Assembly (NCBI RefSeq): GCF_009832905.1
Contig: NZ_CP047135.1
Location: 660,001 to 724,000, forward strand
Length of the DNA stretch: 64,000 nt
From: Stenotrophomonas sp. 364
GTDB lineage: Bacteria > Pseudomonadota > Gammaproteobacteria > Xanthomonadales > Xanthomonadaceae
Direction of reading: 5' to 3'
Below are positions 27,133-35,080 of this stretch, in pieces. Every line of letters begins with the position of its first letter. The first letter of the stretch is position 1. A program made the position numbers and the translations under genes. Below the pieces are notes generated by a model. The model was not told the DNA's origin, did no database searches, and saw only the letters and a program-made list of their open reading frames with translations.

Positions 27133-28265
27133 TCGGGTGCTCCGGTACGCGCGGCGCGTTCGAGTTCGGTCACCCGTTGCGCGGTGCTGCCGCGCTTGAA
27201 CCACAGGTACAGGCCGCTGATGAGCACGCCAATGGTGAGCAGGTCCAGCAGCGCCCACAGGATCTTCAATGGCAGCTTGCCGTAATCACCGAAGTGCAGC
27301 GGCTGGCTGAGCAGCAGCACGCTCATGTAGAGCGGCAGCTGCGGCTGCGCGGTGAGTGCGCCGGTCTGCGCGTCGATCAGCACCGGGCGGTACAGGCGTT
27401 CGGTGAGTGCGCTGTTGCCCTGCATGAACACGCCATAGTGGTGGTTGCCGCTGTAGCCGGTGCCGGGGAAGCTGACGAAGGCCGGGCGCATGCCCGGTTC
27501 CGCAGCGCGCGCGGTGTCCACCGCCGCCTGCAGCGAGGCCAGCGTGGTGGGGCGTGGCTGGCCGGCGTAGCGTGCGGCGAATTCGCCCAGCTGCTCGCCT
27601 TGCCACGCCTGTTCGAGCGGCTTGGCGACGGTATTGATCGCGCCGGTGATACCCACCACCAGCGCCCAGCCCAGGGTGACGACGCCCAGTACGTTGTGCA
27701 GGTCCAACCAGGCCAGCCGACGGCTGCGCCCGGTACGCAGGGTGCCGAACGGCTGCTTGCGCATGAACGGGCCGTAGAGCACCAGGCCGGAGATGATCGC
27801 CACGGCGAAGAGCAGGCCCATCACGCCCATGAACAGCATGCCGGGAAGGCCCAGGAACAGGTCGGTGTGCAGGCGGTACAGGAAGTACATCACCCCTTCG
27901 TTGAACTGCGCGGCCGGCAGCACCTCGCCGCTGATCGCATGCAGCAGCGCGGTCTGCATCTGCGGCGGTGGGGTGTCGGCGCGTGCACCGGTGTTGACGT
28001 ACACGGTGGGCGCGTCCGGGTCCCAGCCGACGAACAGCGGCACGTTGCCCGGGTACTGCGCCAGCGCGGTGCGCACCTGTGCATCCAGATCGCGCGCGGC
28101 GGCATCGGTGGCCGGTGCGTCCACGTGCGGCTCGGCCAGGTGGGCGATCTCTTCGCCGAATACCAGCGGCAGGCCGGTCAGGCACAACAGCAGCAGGAAC
28201 ACGGTACAGACCAGGCTGGTCCACTTGTGCACGAGGAACCAGGCGTTGAGGGTGGATCGTTGCAT
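27129..28265 (-). CDS. PepSY-associated membrane protein (iron-regulated type)
   Basis: 378 residues, inner membrane. Four helices: VHKWTSLVCTVFLLLLCLTG near the N-terminus, GMLFMGVMGLLFAVAIISGL around 195, a third near 240 and KILWALLDLLTIGVLISGLY near 350, separated by periplasmic PepSY-like regions. Conserved histidines flank the helices (VHKW, LHNVLG). Members usually lie next to TonB-dependent siderophore receptors and assist iron release; here only a receptor remnant remains, 2.6 kb away. Confidence 0.8.
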   Translation of the reverse strand: MQRSTLNAWFLVHKWTSLVCTVFLLLLCLTGLPLVFGEEIAHLAEPHVDAPATDAAARDLDAQVRTALAQYPGNVPLFVGWDPDAPTVYVNTGARADTPPPQMQTALLHAISGEVLPAAQFNEGVMYFLYRLHTDLFLGLPGMLFMGVMGLLFAVAIISGLVLYGPFMRKQPFGTLRTGRSRRLAWLDLHNVLGVVTLGWALVVGITGAINTVAKPLEQAWQGEQLGEFAARYAGQPRPTTLASLQAAVDTARAAEPGMRPAFVSFPGTGYSGNHHYGVFMQGNSALTERLYRPVLIDAQTGALTAQPQLPLYMSVLLLSQPLHFGDYGKLPLKILWALLDLLTIGVLISGLYLWFKRGSTAQRVTELERAARTGAPE

Positions 28266-28323
28266 TCGGCTGGCGCAGGGCAGGCAGGGATGCGGGCGAT
28301 GGTACGTGATGCGGCCGAAGCGG

Positions 28324-29247
28324 TCAGCGCCGCGCGGGTGCAGCAGGCGGCGACGGTGCGGCGCTGAACAGGTGCTCGGCCATGAAGTCGATGAACACCC
28401 GCAGGCGCGCGCTGGGCTGCCGTGTGCCCGGCCACAGCAGTGAGAACTGGCCGGGCTGCCGTGGTTGCTCGGGCAGCAGCGCCTGCAGCCGGCCGTCGGC
28501 CAGCGCGTCAGCGGCCAGGAAGTCGGGCATCCACGCCACGCCCAGCCCGCCGATGGCAGCGGCGAGCAGGGCTTCCATGTTGTTGCAGGTCATCACCGTG
28601 GCCAGCGCGGCACCTGCATCGCCATCGTGCCCGGGCAGCAACCACGGCTGCAGCTTGCCCGTGGTGGGGTAGCGGAAGCGCACCGCTGGATGCGTTGCCA
28701 GCTGCGCCAGCGTGGCCGGCTCTTCGTGCGCGTGCAGGTGCGTCGGCGCGGCGCACAGCACGAAGTGGAACGGTCCCAGGCGGCGCGCCATCAGGCTGGA
28801 GTCGGCAAGTTCACCGCTGCGGATCACCACGTCCAGCCCTTCGCTGACCACATCGACCAGGCGGTCGTTGAAGTCCAGCTCCAGCTGCACGTCCGGGTAG
28901 CGTTGCCGGAACAGCGGCAACAGCGGCAGCAGGAAGCGGTAGCCGATGGTGGGCAGCCCCACCCGCAGCAGGCCGCGGGGCGACTGCTGGCGCTGGGCCA
29001 GGTCGGCTTGTACCTCGGACAGCTCATCCAACGCGCGTCGGCAGCGCTGCAGCAGCAGCTCGCCTTCTTCGGTGAGGTGTACCCGCCGCGTGGTGCGCTG
29101 GAACAGGCGCACGCCCAGCTGCTGCTCCAGGCGTGCAATGCGCTTGCCAACCGTGGAAGGCGACAGGCCGAGGCTGCGGGCAGCCCCGACGAAGCTGGCG
29201 GTTTCGGCGGTGCGGACGAAGGCGAGCAGGGCGGTCAGCGAATCCAT
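28324..29247 (-). CDS. LysR family transcriptional regulator
   Basis: 307 residues from ATG 29247 (MDSLTALLAFVRTAETASF). N-terminal winged helix (GAARSLGLSPSTVGKRIARL) and a C-terminal effector-binding domain. It is divergent from an MFS transporter gene, with a perfect palindrome just ahead of its start. Regulation of the transporter and of itself is likely; the ligand is unknown. Confidence 0.9.
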   Translation of the reverse strand: MDSLTALLAFVRTAETASFVGAARSLGLSPSTVGKRIARLEQQLGVRLFQRTTRRVHLTEEGELLLQRCRRALDELSEVQADLAQRQQSPRGLLRVGLPTIGYRFLLPLLPLFRQRYPDVQLELDFNDRLVDVVSEGLDVVIRSGELADSSLMARRLGPFHFVLCAAPTHLHAHEEPATLAQLATHPAVRFRYPTTGKLQPWLLPGHDGDAGAALATVMTCNNMEALLAAAIGGLGVAWMPDFLAADALADGRLQALLPEQPRQPGQFSLLWPGTRQPSARLRVFIDFMAEHLFSAAPSPPAAPARR

Positions 29248-29255
29248 GGGGCGAT

Positions 29256-29280
29256 GATTACGGAACAAAGGTCCGTAATC
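29256..29280. promoter_or_regulatory. Palindromic operator between lysR and MFS genes
   Basis: GATTACGGA, 7-base loop, TCCGTAATC: a perfect 9-bp inverted repeat eight bases before the LysR start codon. Probably the LysR binding site; assignment is by position. Confidence 0.65.
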
Positions 29281-29353
29281 AAATGCCAACGCGGGCGTTT
29301 TTGCTGGATAGACGCCGCTGTATCGTCAATCTTCCTTGTTGTCTGGATCCCCC

Positions 29354-30877
29354 ATGTCTTTGTTGTCCCCTGATGACCTGCGCCGCGATCCGCGCTGGGG
29401 CGTGCTGGCGGTGTGCCTGGTGGCGCTCGCGCTGCCGTTGTCCTTCTCGGCCGGTGCGGTGGCGGTGCCGGCGCTGGCCGGCCGTTTCCAAGGCGCGCCG
29501 AGCGCGCTGGCGTGGGTCACCAACGCCTTCATGCTCAGCTTCGGCAGCCTGTTGCTGGCCGCCGGGGGGCTGGCCGACCGGTTCGGTCGCCGCCGGCTGT
29601 TCCTGTGCGGCAGCGCGGGATTCGTGCTGGCAACGTTGGCGGTGTGCCTGGCGGCGGACCTGCGCGCGCTGGATCTGGCGCGCGGCGTGCAGGGTGTGGC
29701 TGCCGCCGCCGCGTTGGCGTCGGGCAGTGCGGCGTTGGCGCAGCGTTTCCACGGCCACGCGCGTACGCGCGTGTTCGCGCTGATGGGCACGATGTTCGGG
29801 GTGGGGCTGGCGCTGGGGCCGCTGTTGGCCGGCCTGCTGCTGCAGACGCTGGGCTGGCGCGCGGTGTTTGCCAGTGGTGGGGTGCTGGCGCTTGCTGGCT
29901 GGGTGCTGGCCTTGCGCCACCTGGACGAGAGCCGCGGCCCGCCGGCGCGCCTGGACGTGGCCGGCATGCTCTGCTTCAGCCTGATGCTGGCCGCGCTGAC
30001 GGTGATGCTGCTGATGCTGGCCGAGCACGGGGTGGGATCGCCACAGGTGATCGGCGCGGCACTGGCCACGCTGCTGTTGCTGGTGCTGTTCGTGCGGGTG
30101 GAAGCGCGTGCGCGACCGCCGCTGCTGGATCTGTCGCTGTTCGCGCAGCGCCGCTTCCTGGGCGTGCAGTTGCTGCCGGTGGCCACCTGCCTAGGCTATG
30201 TGGTGTTGCTGGTGGTACTGCCGTTGCACCTGCTCGGGGTGCAGGGTCAGTCACCGACCCGGGTGGGACTGCAGATGCTGGCGTTGTCGGCGCCGATGCT
30301 GGTGCTGCCGATGCTGGCAGCCGGCTGGTCGCGACAGGTGGGCGCGGCGCGGTTGTGCGTGGTGGGGCTGCTGGTATGCGCGGCGGGGTTGTATGCGCTG
30401 TCGCGCCAGGTGCTGCACGCACCGGCTGCGCAGTGGTGGCCGGCGCTGCTGCTGATCGGCGCGGGCACCGCGCTGCCGTGGGGGCTGATGGATGGGTTGT
30501 CGGTGAGCGTGGTGCCGGTGCAGCGCGCGGGCATGGCCGCGGGGATCTTCGGCACGGTGCGGGTGGCCGGCGAGGGCATCGCGCTGGCTGCGGTCACTGC
30601 GTTGCTGGCGATGCTGGTGGCGCAGCGGTTGGCGGTGGACAGCGGGTTGCCGGCCGCCACGCTGGCGCGGGCCGGCGCCTACCTGGCCACCGGGTCGCTG
30701 GCGCAGGCCACCGCACTCCTGCCGGGCCTGCCGCCGCAGGCGCTGCAGCAGGCCAGCAGCGAGGCGCTGGTGGCGCTGCTGCGCGGGCTGGCCGTGCTCA
30801 CCGCTGGGAGCGGGCTGCTGGTGCATGCGCTGCTGGGGCGGTCGCCGGCACCGGCGGCGATCAGAACCGGTAGCTGA
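29354..30877 (+). CDS. MFS transporter, DHA2-like (14 helices)
   Basis: 507 residues from ATG 29354 (MSLLSPDDLRRDPRWGVLAV). About 14 hydrophobic helices, with the MFS signature GGLADRFGRRRLF after helix 2 and GTMFGVGLALGPLLAGLL as motif C of drug:H+ antiporters. Likely a drug or metabolite exporter, probably controlled by the divergent LysR gene. The 3' end overlaps the receptor remnant on the opposite strand. Confidence 0.85.
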   Translation: MSLLSPDDLRRDPRWGVLAVCLVALALPLSFSAGAVAVPALAGRFQGAPSALAWVTNAFMLSFGSLLLAAGGLADRFGRRRLFLCGSAGFVLATLAVCLAADLRALDLARGVQGVAAAAALASGSAALAQRFHGHARTRVFALMGTMFGVGLALGPLLAGLLLQTLGWRAVFASGGVLALAGWVLALRHLDESRGPPARLDVAGMLCFSLMLAALTVMLLMLAEHGVGSPQVIGAALATLLLLVLFVRVEARARPPLLDLSLFAQRRFLGVQLLPVATCLGYVVLLVVLPLHLLGVQGQSPTRVGLQMLALSAPMLVLPMLAAGWSRQVGAARLCVVGLLVCAAGLYALSRQVLHAPAAQWWPALLLIGAGTALPWGLMDGLSVSVVPVQRAGMAAGIFGTVRVAGEGIALAAVTALLAMLVAQRLAVDSGLPAATLARAGAYLATGSLAQATALLPGLPPQALQQASSEALVALLRGLAVLTAGSGLLVHALLGRSPAPAAIRTGS

Positions 30878-31027
30878 TCGTGCCGGTGACCGTGCGCGGG
30901 TTGCCGGTGAAGCAGTCGCCGAAGTTGCGGCACGGCGCGACGTATTTCTTGTCGGTGAGGTTGGTGATGTTCAGCGCCATGGTCCAGTCGGTGACCTGTG
31001 CGAACACGCGCCGATGACGTGACCGGC
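30861..31027 (-). pseudogene. Remnant of a TonB-dependent siderophore receptor (C-terminal ~50 residues)
   Basis: Minus-strand reading gives VTDWTMALNITNLTDKKYVA, then a CRNFGDCFTGNPRTVTGTIS stretch ending YRF and a stop, the diagnostic C-terminus of siderophore receptors (last beta-strands ending in aromatic Phe). In-frame stops lie just upstream near 31034, so only the tail survives. The PepSY gene and this remnant probably once formed an iron-uptake pair. Confidence 0.8.
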
Positions 31028-31119
31028 ACGGCCGTCACATGGCTGTCGTACCGGCCTCACCTGGCCTATGCCGGGGCGTGGGTAACGTGACACGTCCCCG
31101 TCCCCCACGGAGACACGCC

Positions 31120-31296
31120 ATGTGGTTGCTTGACCGACTCTGGCCCGCACGCCCGGCCCGCGAGGCCGTGACGCCGCCGCCGTTGCCCGATGCCGCCCAG
31201 CGCAGGCTGCTGCTGAAGCGGCCTGCACGCGCAGGACGCAGCTCCATGGCACCTTGGCAGAAGGTCGCCGCGCCGACGCGGCGACGCAGTCACTGA
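31120..31296 (+). CDS. Possible small basic protein
   Basis: 58 residues from ATG 31120 (MWLLDRLWPARPAREAVTPP), Arg/Pro-rich, preceded by GGAG. It ends seven bases into the convergent GFA gene. It could be a chance frame in GC-rich DNA; conservation would decide. Confidence 0.3.
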   Translation: MWLLDRLWPARPAREAVTPPPLPDAAQRRLLLKRPARAGRSSMAPWQKVAAPTRRRSH

Positions 31297-31703
31297 GCCG
31301 GGAGCCGGTCGGCGGGGTGGTTGACCCCGTCGCTGACCGGCACCTCGCCCAACGCATACGGATTGATGCCGTCCAGGCAGCCCAGGTTGTAGCCGTACTC
31401 GTCCGGCGATGAGCGCCGCTGGTGGTGGGTGTAGATGCCGCAGGTCCCGCAGAACCAGTGCTTGGCCACGTGCGTGTTGAACTGGTAGAGCCGCAGCGCG
31501 TGCTCGCCTTCGATGACCTCCAGGTCGGCCAGCTTCACCGACCCGACGATGGCGCCCTTGCGCCGGCAAAGCGAGCAGTCGCACCGCCGCGGCGACAGCA
31601 CCCCGTCGGGCAGGTGCAGGCGCAGGACCACCGCGCCGCAGTGGCAACGGGCCATGTGGTGGCGCTGGATCGGCACCCCGCCGATGGAATGAATACCGGG
31701 CAT
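31290..31703 (-). CDS. GFA/CENP-V family zinc protein
   Basis: 137 residues from ATG 31703 (MPGIHSIGG); a shorter start at 31655 is possible. Zinc-binding cysteines in the family order: CHCG, CDCSLCRR and CGTCG, plus the conserved YQFNTHVAKHWFC. The family includes proteins named glutathione-dependent formaldehyde-activating enzyme, but most members have no tested activity. Confidence 0.85.
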   Translation of the reverse strand: MPGIHSIGGVPIQRHHMARCHCGAVVLRLHLPDGVLSPRRCDCSLCRRKGAIVGSVKLADLEVIEGEHALRLYQFNTHVAKHWFCGTCGIYTHHQRRSSPDEYGYNLGCLDGINPYALGEVPVSDGVNHPADRLPAQ

Positions 31704-31819
31704 CGCAAGCGCCTCCTGTGCGCAATGGGGACGCCGCCAGTATGCCGCCGGCCCAAGCTGAACACGCGGACATGTAACCCACACATCGGTTGTGGCTAAC
31801 TAGCGCCCCCGAACCAACG

Positions 31820-32845
31820 ATGGACCGACGCGTGAAGAAGGCAGGACGATGGGGGCTGGCGCTGTTGATGCTGGTCGCAGCGCTGTGGGTGACCGGCCTG
31901 TTGGCCTACCAGCTGCCCGGACCGGGCTGGCTGCGCTGGGTTGCCATCGCGGCGTGGGCGGGCTTTGCGCTGACTACGGCGGTGGGCGTGGCGCGTGCGC
32001 GGGCAGGGCGTTGGCCCGGTGCGGTGTACGTGGGCGCGCTGGTGCTGTGCGGCGTCTGGTGGCTGCTGCTCACCCCGCGCCAGGACCGGGTCTGGGCCGA
32101 CGACGTGGCGCAACGGCTGAAGGTGGTCGAATTCGACGGCACCCACGTGGTCCTCGACAACGTGCGCAACTTCACCTGGCGCAGCGAGGACGATCACGAC
32201 GTGCACTGGGTGCGCCGCAGCTATGACCTGGACCAGCTGCGCTCGGCCGACCTGGTGATGTCGTACTGGATGGGGCCGATGATCGCCCACACGCTGATCT
32301 CCTTCGGCTTCGCCGACGGTCGCCAGCTGGTGTTCTCGCTGGAGATCCGCAAGGAGCGCGGCGAGTCGTTCTCGGCGCTGGGCGGGTTCTTCCGCAAATT
32401 CGAAATGACCCTGGTGGCGGCCGAAGAGACCGACATCATCCGCGTGCGCAGCAACGTGCGGGGCGAAGACGTGTACCTGTACCGCCTGCAGGGCATGACC
32501 GGCGAACAGCTCAAGGGCCTGTTCGTGTCCTACCTGGGCGAGGCGCGCAAGCTGGACGCCGCCCCGGCGTTCTACAACACCCTGACCAGCAACTGCACCA
32601 CCATTGTCTATGAGCTGGCCAAGCAGATCGCTCCCGGCCTGCCGCTGGACTACCGGCTGTTGGTGTCGGGCTATTTCGCCGAATACGCACGCGACCTGGG
32701 CGTGCTCACCCCCGGCGTGGACTTTGCCACGCTGAAAGCGCGGGGCCGCATCACCGACCGCGCACGCGCCGCCGGCAACGACCCGGCGTTCTCGCAGGTG
32801 ATCCGCCAGGGCGTGCCGGGCATGCAACAAGGAACCGCGCCATGA
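31820..32845 (+). CDS. DUF4105 domain membrane protein
   Basis: 341 residues from ATG 31820. Three N-terminal hydrophobic helices (roughly 10-30, 35-55, 65-85) followed by a long periplasmic domain with the DUF4105 core: MSYWMGPMIAHTLISFGFAD, then TSNCTTIVYELAKQIAPGLP, where the Cys and the earlier His may be catalytic. Its stop overlaps the next gene (ATGA), so it is coupled to a lipoprotein hydrolase. Confidence 0.8.
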   Translation: MDRRVKKAGRWGLALLMLVAALWVTGLLAYQLPGPGWLRWVAIAAWAGFALTTAVGVARARAGRWPGAVYVGALVLCGVWWLLLTPRQDRVWADDVAQRLKVVEFDGTHVVLDNVRNFTWRSEDDHDVHWVRRSYDLDQLRSADLVMSYWMGPMIAHTLISFGFADGRQLVFSLEIRKERGESFSALGGFFRKFEMTLVAAEETDIIRVRSNVRGEDVYLYRLQGMTGEQLKGLFVSYLGEARKLDAAPAFYNTLTSNCTTIVYELAKQIAPGLPLDYRLLVSGYFAEYARDLGVLTPGVDFATLKARGRITDRARAAGNDPAFSQVIRQGVPGMQQGTAP

Positions 32846-34791
32846 CCGTGCCCCACACCTTCTCCCGCCGCCTGCTGCCGCTGCTGGCGGTGGTGTTGTC
32901 GCTGCTGCTGTCCAGCGGCTGCGCCATGGTCACCATGAAGCAGGTGGCGCCCACCGACTATCTGGCCAACAAGCGTGGCGACGTGCTCACCTCGGGCAAG
33001 CTCAGCGCGGCATCGCAGGAAACCCTGAGCGTGGTCGGGCTGGACGAGGACCTGTGCGCCAAGGACGTGGCCACCTGCCAGAAGACGCTGGAAGACACCG
33101 CCGTGCTGCCGGAGGAACAGCGCCTGTCGGCGCTGTCGGAGCTGTGGGTGAAGACCGCACTGGGCCTAAGCCCCAAGCCGAAGGACCGTGACAAGCACCC
33201 GATGAGCGACGCGGCGCTGGATGCGTGGCTGGAAGCGGCGCGTTACGCCTACGCCTACCTGTTCTTCAGCGGGCGCACGCCGTCGGACCGTGCCTTCGAA
33301 GACCGCCAGACCCAGGTGCGCGACTACTACAACTACGCCGCCGAGCAGACCGCAGCGGTGGTGTTCAAGCGCGCCCGCGAGAGTGCGCTGGAGGGCGAGG
33401 ACTACAACGCCCCGGTGGCCGGCGAGCGCTGGACGCTGACCTCGGACTTCGACGAACTGCGCATGCCCAGCATTCCCACCCGCATGGTGTCGGCCTCGTC
33501 GGTGAGCTTTGCCGGCCTGCGCAGCACCTACCGGCGCGATGGCTTCGGTGCCGAGCTGGTGGTGGTGATGGACCCGCCCAAGCTGGCGGCCGCGGCGGAC
33601 GGGACCAAGGCCGAGATTCCGCAGTACAGCGAGATGTCGGCGATCAACGCCACCGCGCTGCTGCGCTTCAAGGGCGACAGCCTGCAGCAGGTGCTCGACA
33701 CCACCCAGGTGTTGTTCGACGTGTATTCGCCCGAGTCCACCGAACGCGTGGATCTGCACGGCGAAAAGGTGCCGCTGGCCGGCAACTTCACCGCCGCCTA
33801 CGGCATGTGGCTGGCGCAGTCTGGGTTTGCCACGCAGTCGCTGCGCACGCTGTTTGGCCTGAGCGAAGGCATCGGCGAACCGCACATGTACCTGATGCAG
33901 CCGTGGGACCCGAACCGCCGCATCATCTTCATGCTGCACGGCCTGGGCAGCAGCCCGGAGGCGTGGGTGAACGTGGCCAACGAGATCATGGGTGATCCGG
34001 AGCTGCGCAAGCACTTCCAGGTGTGGCAGGTGTATTACCCGACCAACGCGCCGATCGCGTTGAACCGCTTCGAGATCGACGCCGCGTTCGACAACACGCT
34101 CAAGCACTTCGACCCGACCGGCAGCAGCCCGGCGTCCAAGAACATGGTCTTCATCGGCCACAGCATGGGCGGCGTGCTGGCCCGACTGCTGGTGACGTCC
34201 TCCGGTGACGTGTTGTGGAACGACCTGCTGGCCAACTACGACCTCAAGGGCGAGCGCCTGAAGCGGGTGCAGGCCAAGCTCGGGCCGCTGCTGCATTTCA
34301 ACGCCGAACCGAACGTGGAACGCGCGATCTTCATCGCCGCCCCGCACAAGGGCACCGACATCGCCGGCAACCGCGTGGGACGCCTGATCGGGCGCCTGGT
34401 GCGCCTGCCGATCACCATCCTGGGCAAGTTCGATGACGTGTTCCAGGCCCTGCAGCAGTCGGAAAGCCAATCGGCGCAGCCGACCAAGCTGCAGATTCCC
34501 AACAGCATCGACAACCTCAAGGCCAGCGACCCGTTCGTGAAGGCGGCCGGCGCGTTGCCGATCATGCCGGGGCTGAAGTACCACTCGATCATCGCCCAGC
34601 GCAAACCCGACGTGCCGCTGCAGCAGTCCGACGATGGACTGGTGCCGTACTGGAGCGCGCACCTGGACGGGGCGGTGTCGGAGAAGGTGATCATCTCCGG
34701 GCACAGCGTGCAGGAAACCCCGCAGGCCGTGCTGGAAATCCGCCGCATCCTGCGCGAAGACCTGAAGGACGTGGGCGACACGCACCCGTGA
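32842..34791 (+). CDS. Lipoprotein with alpha/beta hydrolase domain
   Basis: 649 residues. Lipobox LSSGC gives a lipidated Cys27, so it is membrane-anchored. The N-terminal ~340 residues are unrecognised; the hydrolase domain begins near IIFMLHGLGSSPEAW and holds the nucleophile Ser441 in GHSMGG. A histidine in SGHSVQETP near the end is a plausible third member of the triad. Probably a lipase or esterase acting with its DUF4105 partner at the envelope; substrate unknown. Confidence 0.82.
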   Translation: MTVPHTFSRRLLPLLAVVLSLLLSSGCAMVTMKQVAPTDYLANKRGDVLTSGKLSAASQETLSVVGLDEDLCAKDVATCQKTLEDTAVLPEEQRLSALSELWVKTALGLSPKPKDRDKHPMSDAALDAWLEAARYAYAYLFFSGRTPSDRAFEDRQTQVRDYYNYAAEQTAAVVFKRARESALEGEDYNAPVAGERWTLTSDFDELRMPSIPTRMVSASSVSFAGLRSTYRRDGFGAELVVVMDPPKLAAAADGTKAEIPQYSEMSAINATALLRFKGDSLQQVLDTTQVLFDVYSPESTERVDLHGEKVPLAGNFTAAYGMWLAQSGFATQSLRTLFGLSEGIGEPHMYLMQPWDPNRRIIFMLHGLGSSPEAWVNVANEIMGDPELRKHFQVWQVYYPTNAPIALNRFEIDAAFDNTLKHFDPTGSSPASKNMVFIGHSMGGVLARLLVTSSGDVLWNDLLANYDLKGERLKRVQAKLGPLLHFNAEPNVERAIFIAAPHKGTDIAGNRVGRLIGRLVRLPITILGKFDDVFQALQQSESQSAQPTKLQIPNSIDNLKASDPFVKAAGALPIMPGLKYHSIIAQRKPDVPLQQSDDGLVPYWSAHLDGAVSEKVIISGHSVQETPQAVLEIRRILREDLKDVGDTHP

Positions 34792-34813
34792 AGCGGGGAC
34801 CGGCCGGCTGATA

Positions 34814-34840
34814 CGCGCCCGGCGGAAAGCGGGCGCGGTT
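34814..34840 (+). terminator. Hairpin after the hydrolase gene
   Basis: CGCGCCCG and CGGGCGCG form an 8-bp stem with an 8-base loop, 23 bases after the stop; only GGTT follows. Confidence 0.5.
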
Positions 34841-34925
34841 GGGGATATGCAATCACCGGCGAATGGATCGATCGGCAATATGCATTCATCGTCGAACCGG
34901 GCCGACCGGCAATGTGCGGTCGCTC

Positions 34926-35070
34926 GTAGAGCGGGGCTCTGCCCCGCTGCCCTTCGCGGTGAAAGAAGGCAGCCGGGCAGAGCCCGGCTCTACGGTATGG
35001 GGAAAGCAGCCGGGCAGAGCCCGGCTCTACGGTATGGGGAAAGCAGCCGGGCAGAGCCCGGCGCTACGCG
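34926..35070. repeat. Array of SMAG-type repeats with a tandem 37-bp unit
   Basis: One GTAG-headed palindrome (34926-34950) is followed by direct repeats of a 37-bp unit at 34969-35005 and 35006-35042 (identical) and a partial third at 35043-35070. Each unit contains GCCGGGC AGA GCCCGGC and ends in CTAC. The spacing and near-identity suggest recent tandem duplication. Confidence 0.8.
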
Positions 35071-35080
35071 CGTGCGGTGG

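Noticed and set aside
34926..35070. Possible short CRISPR array
   Set aside because: The repeated unit is directly tandem, with no unique spacers and an internal palindrome of REP type.
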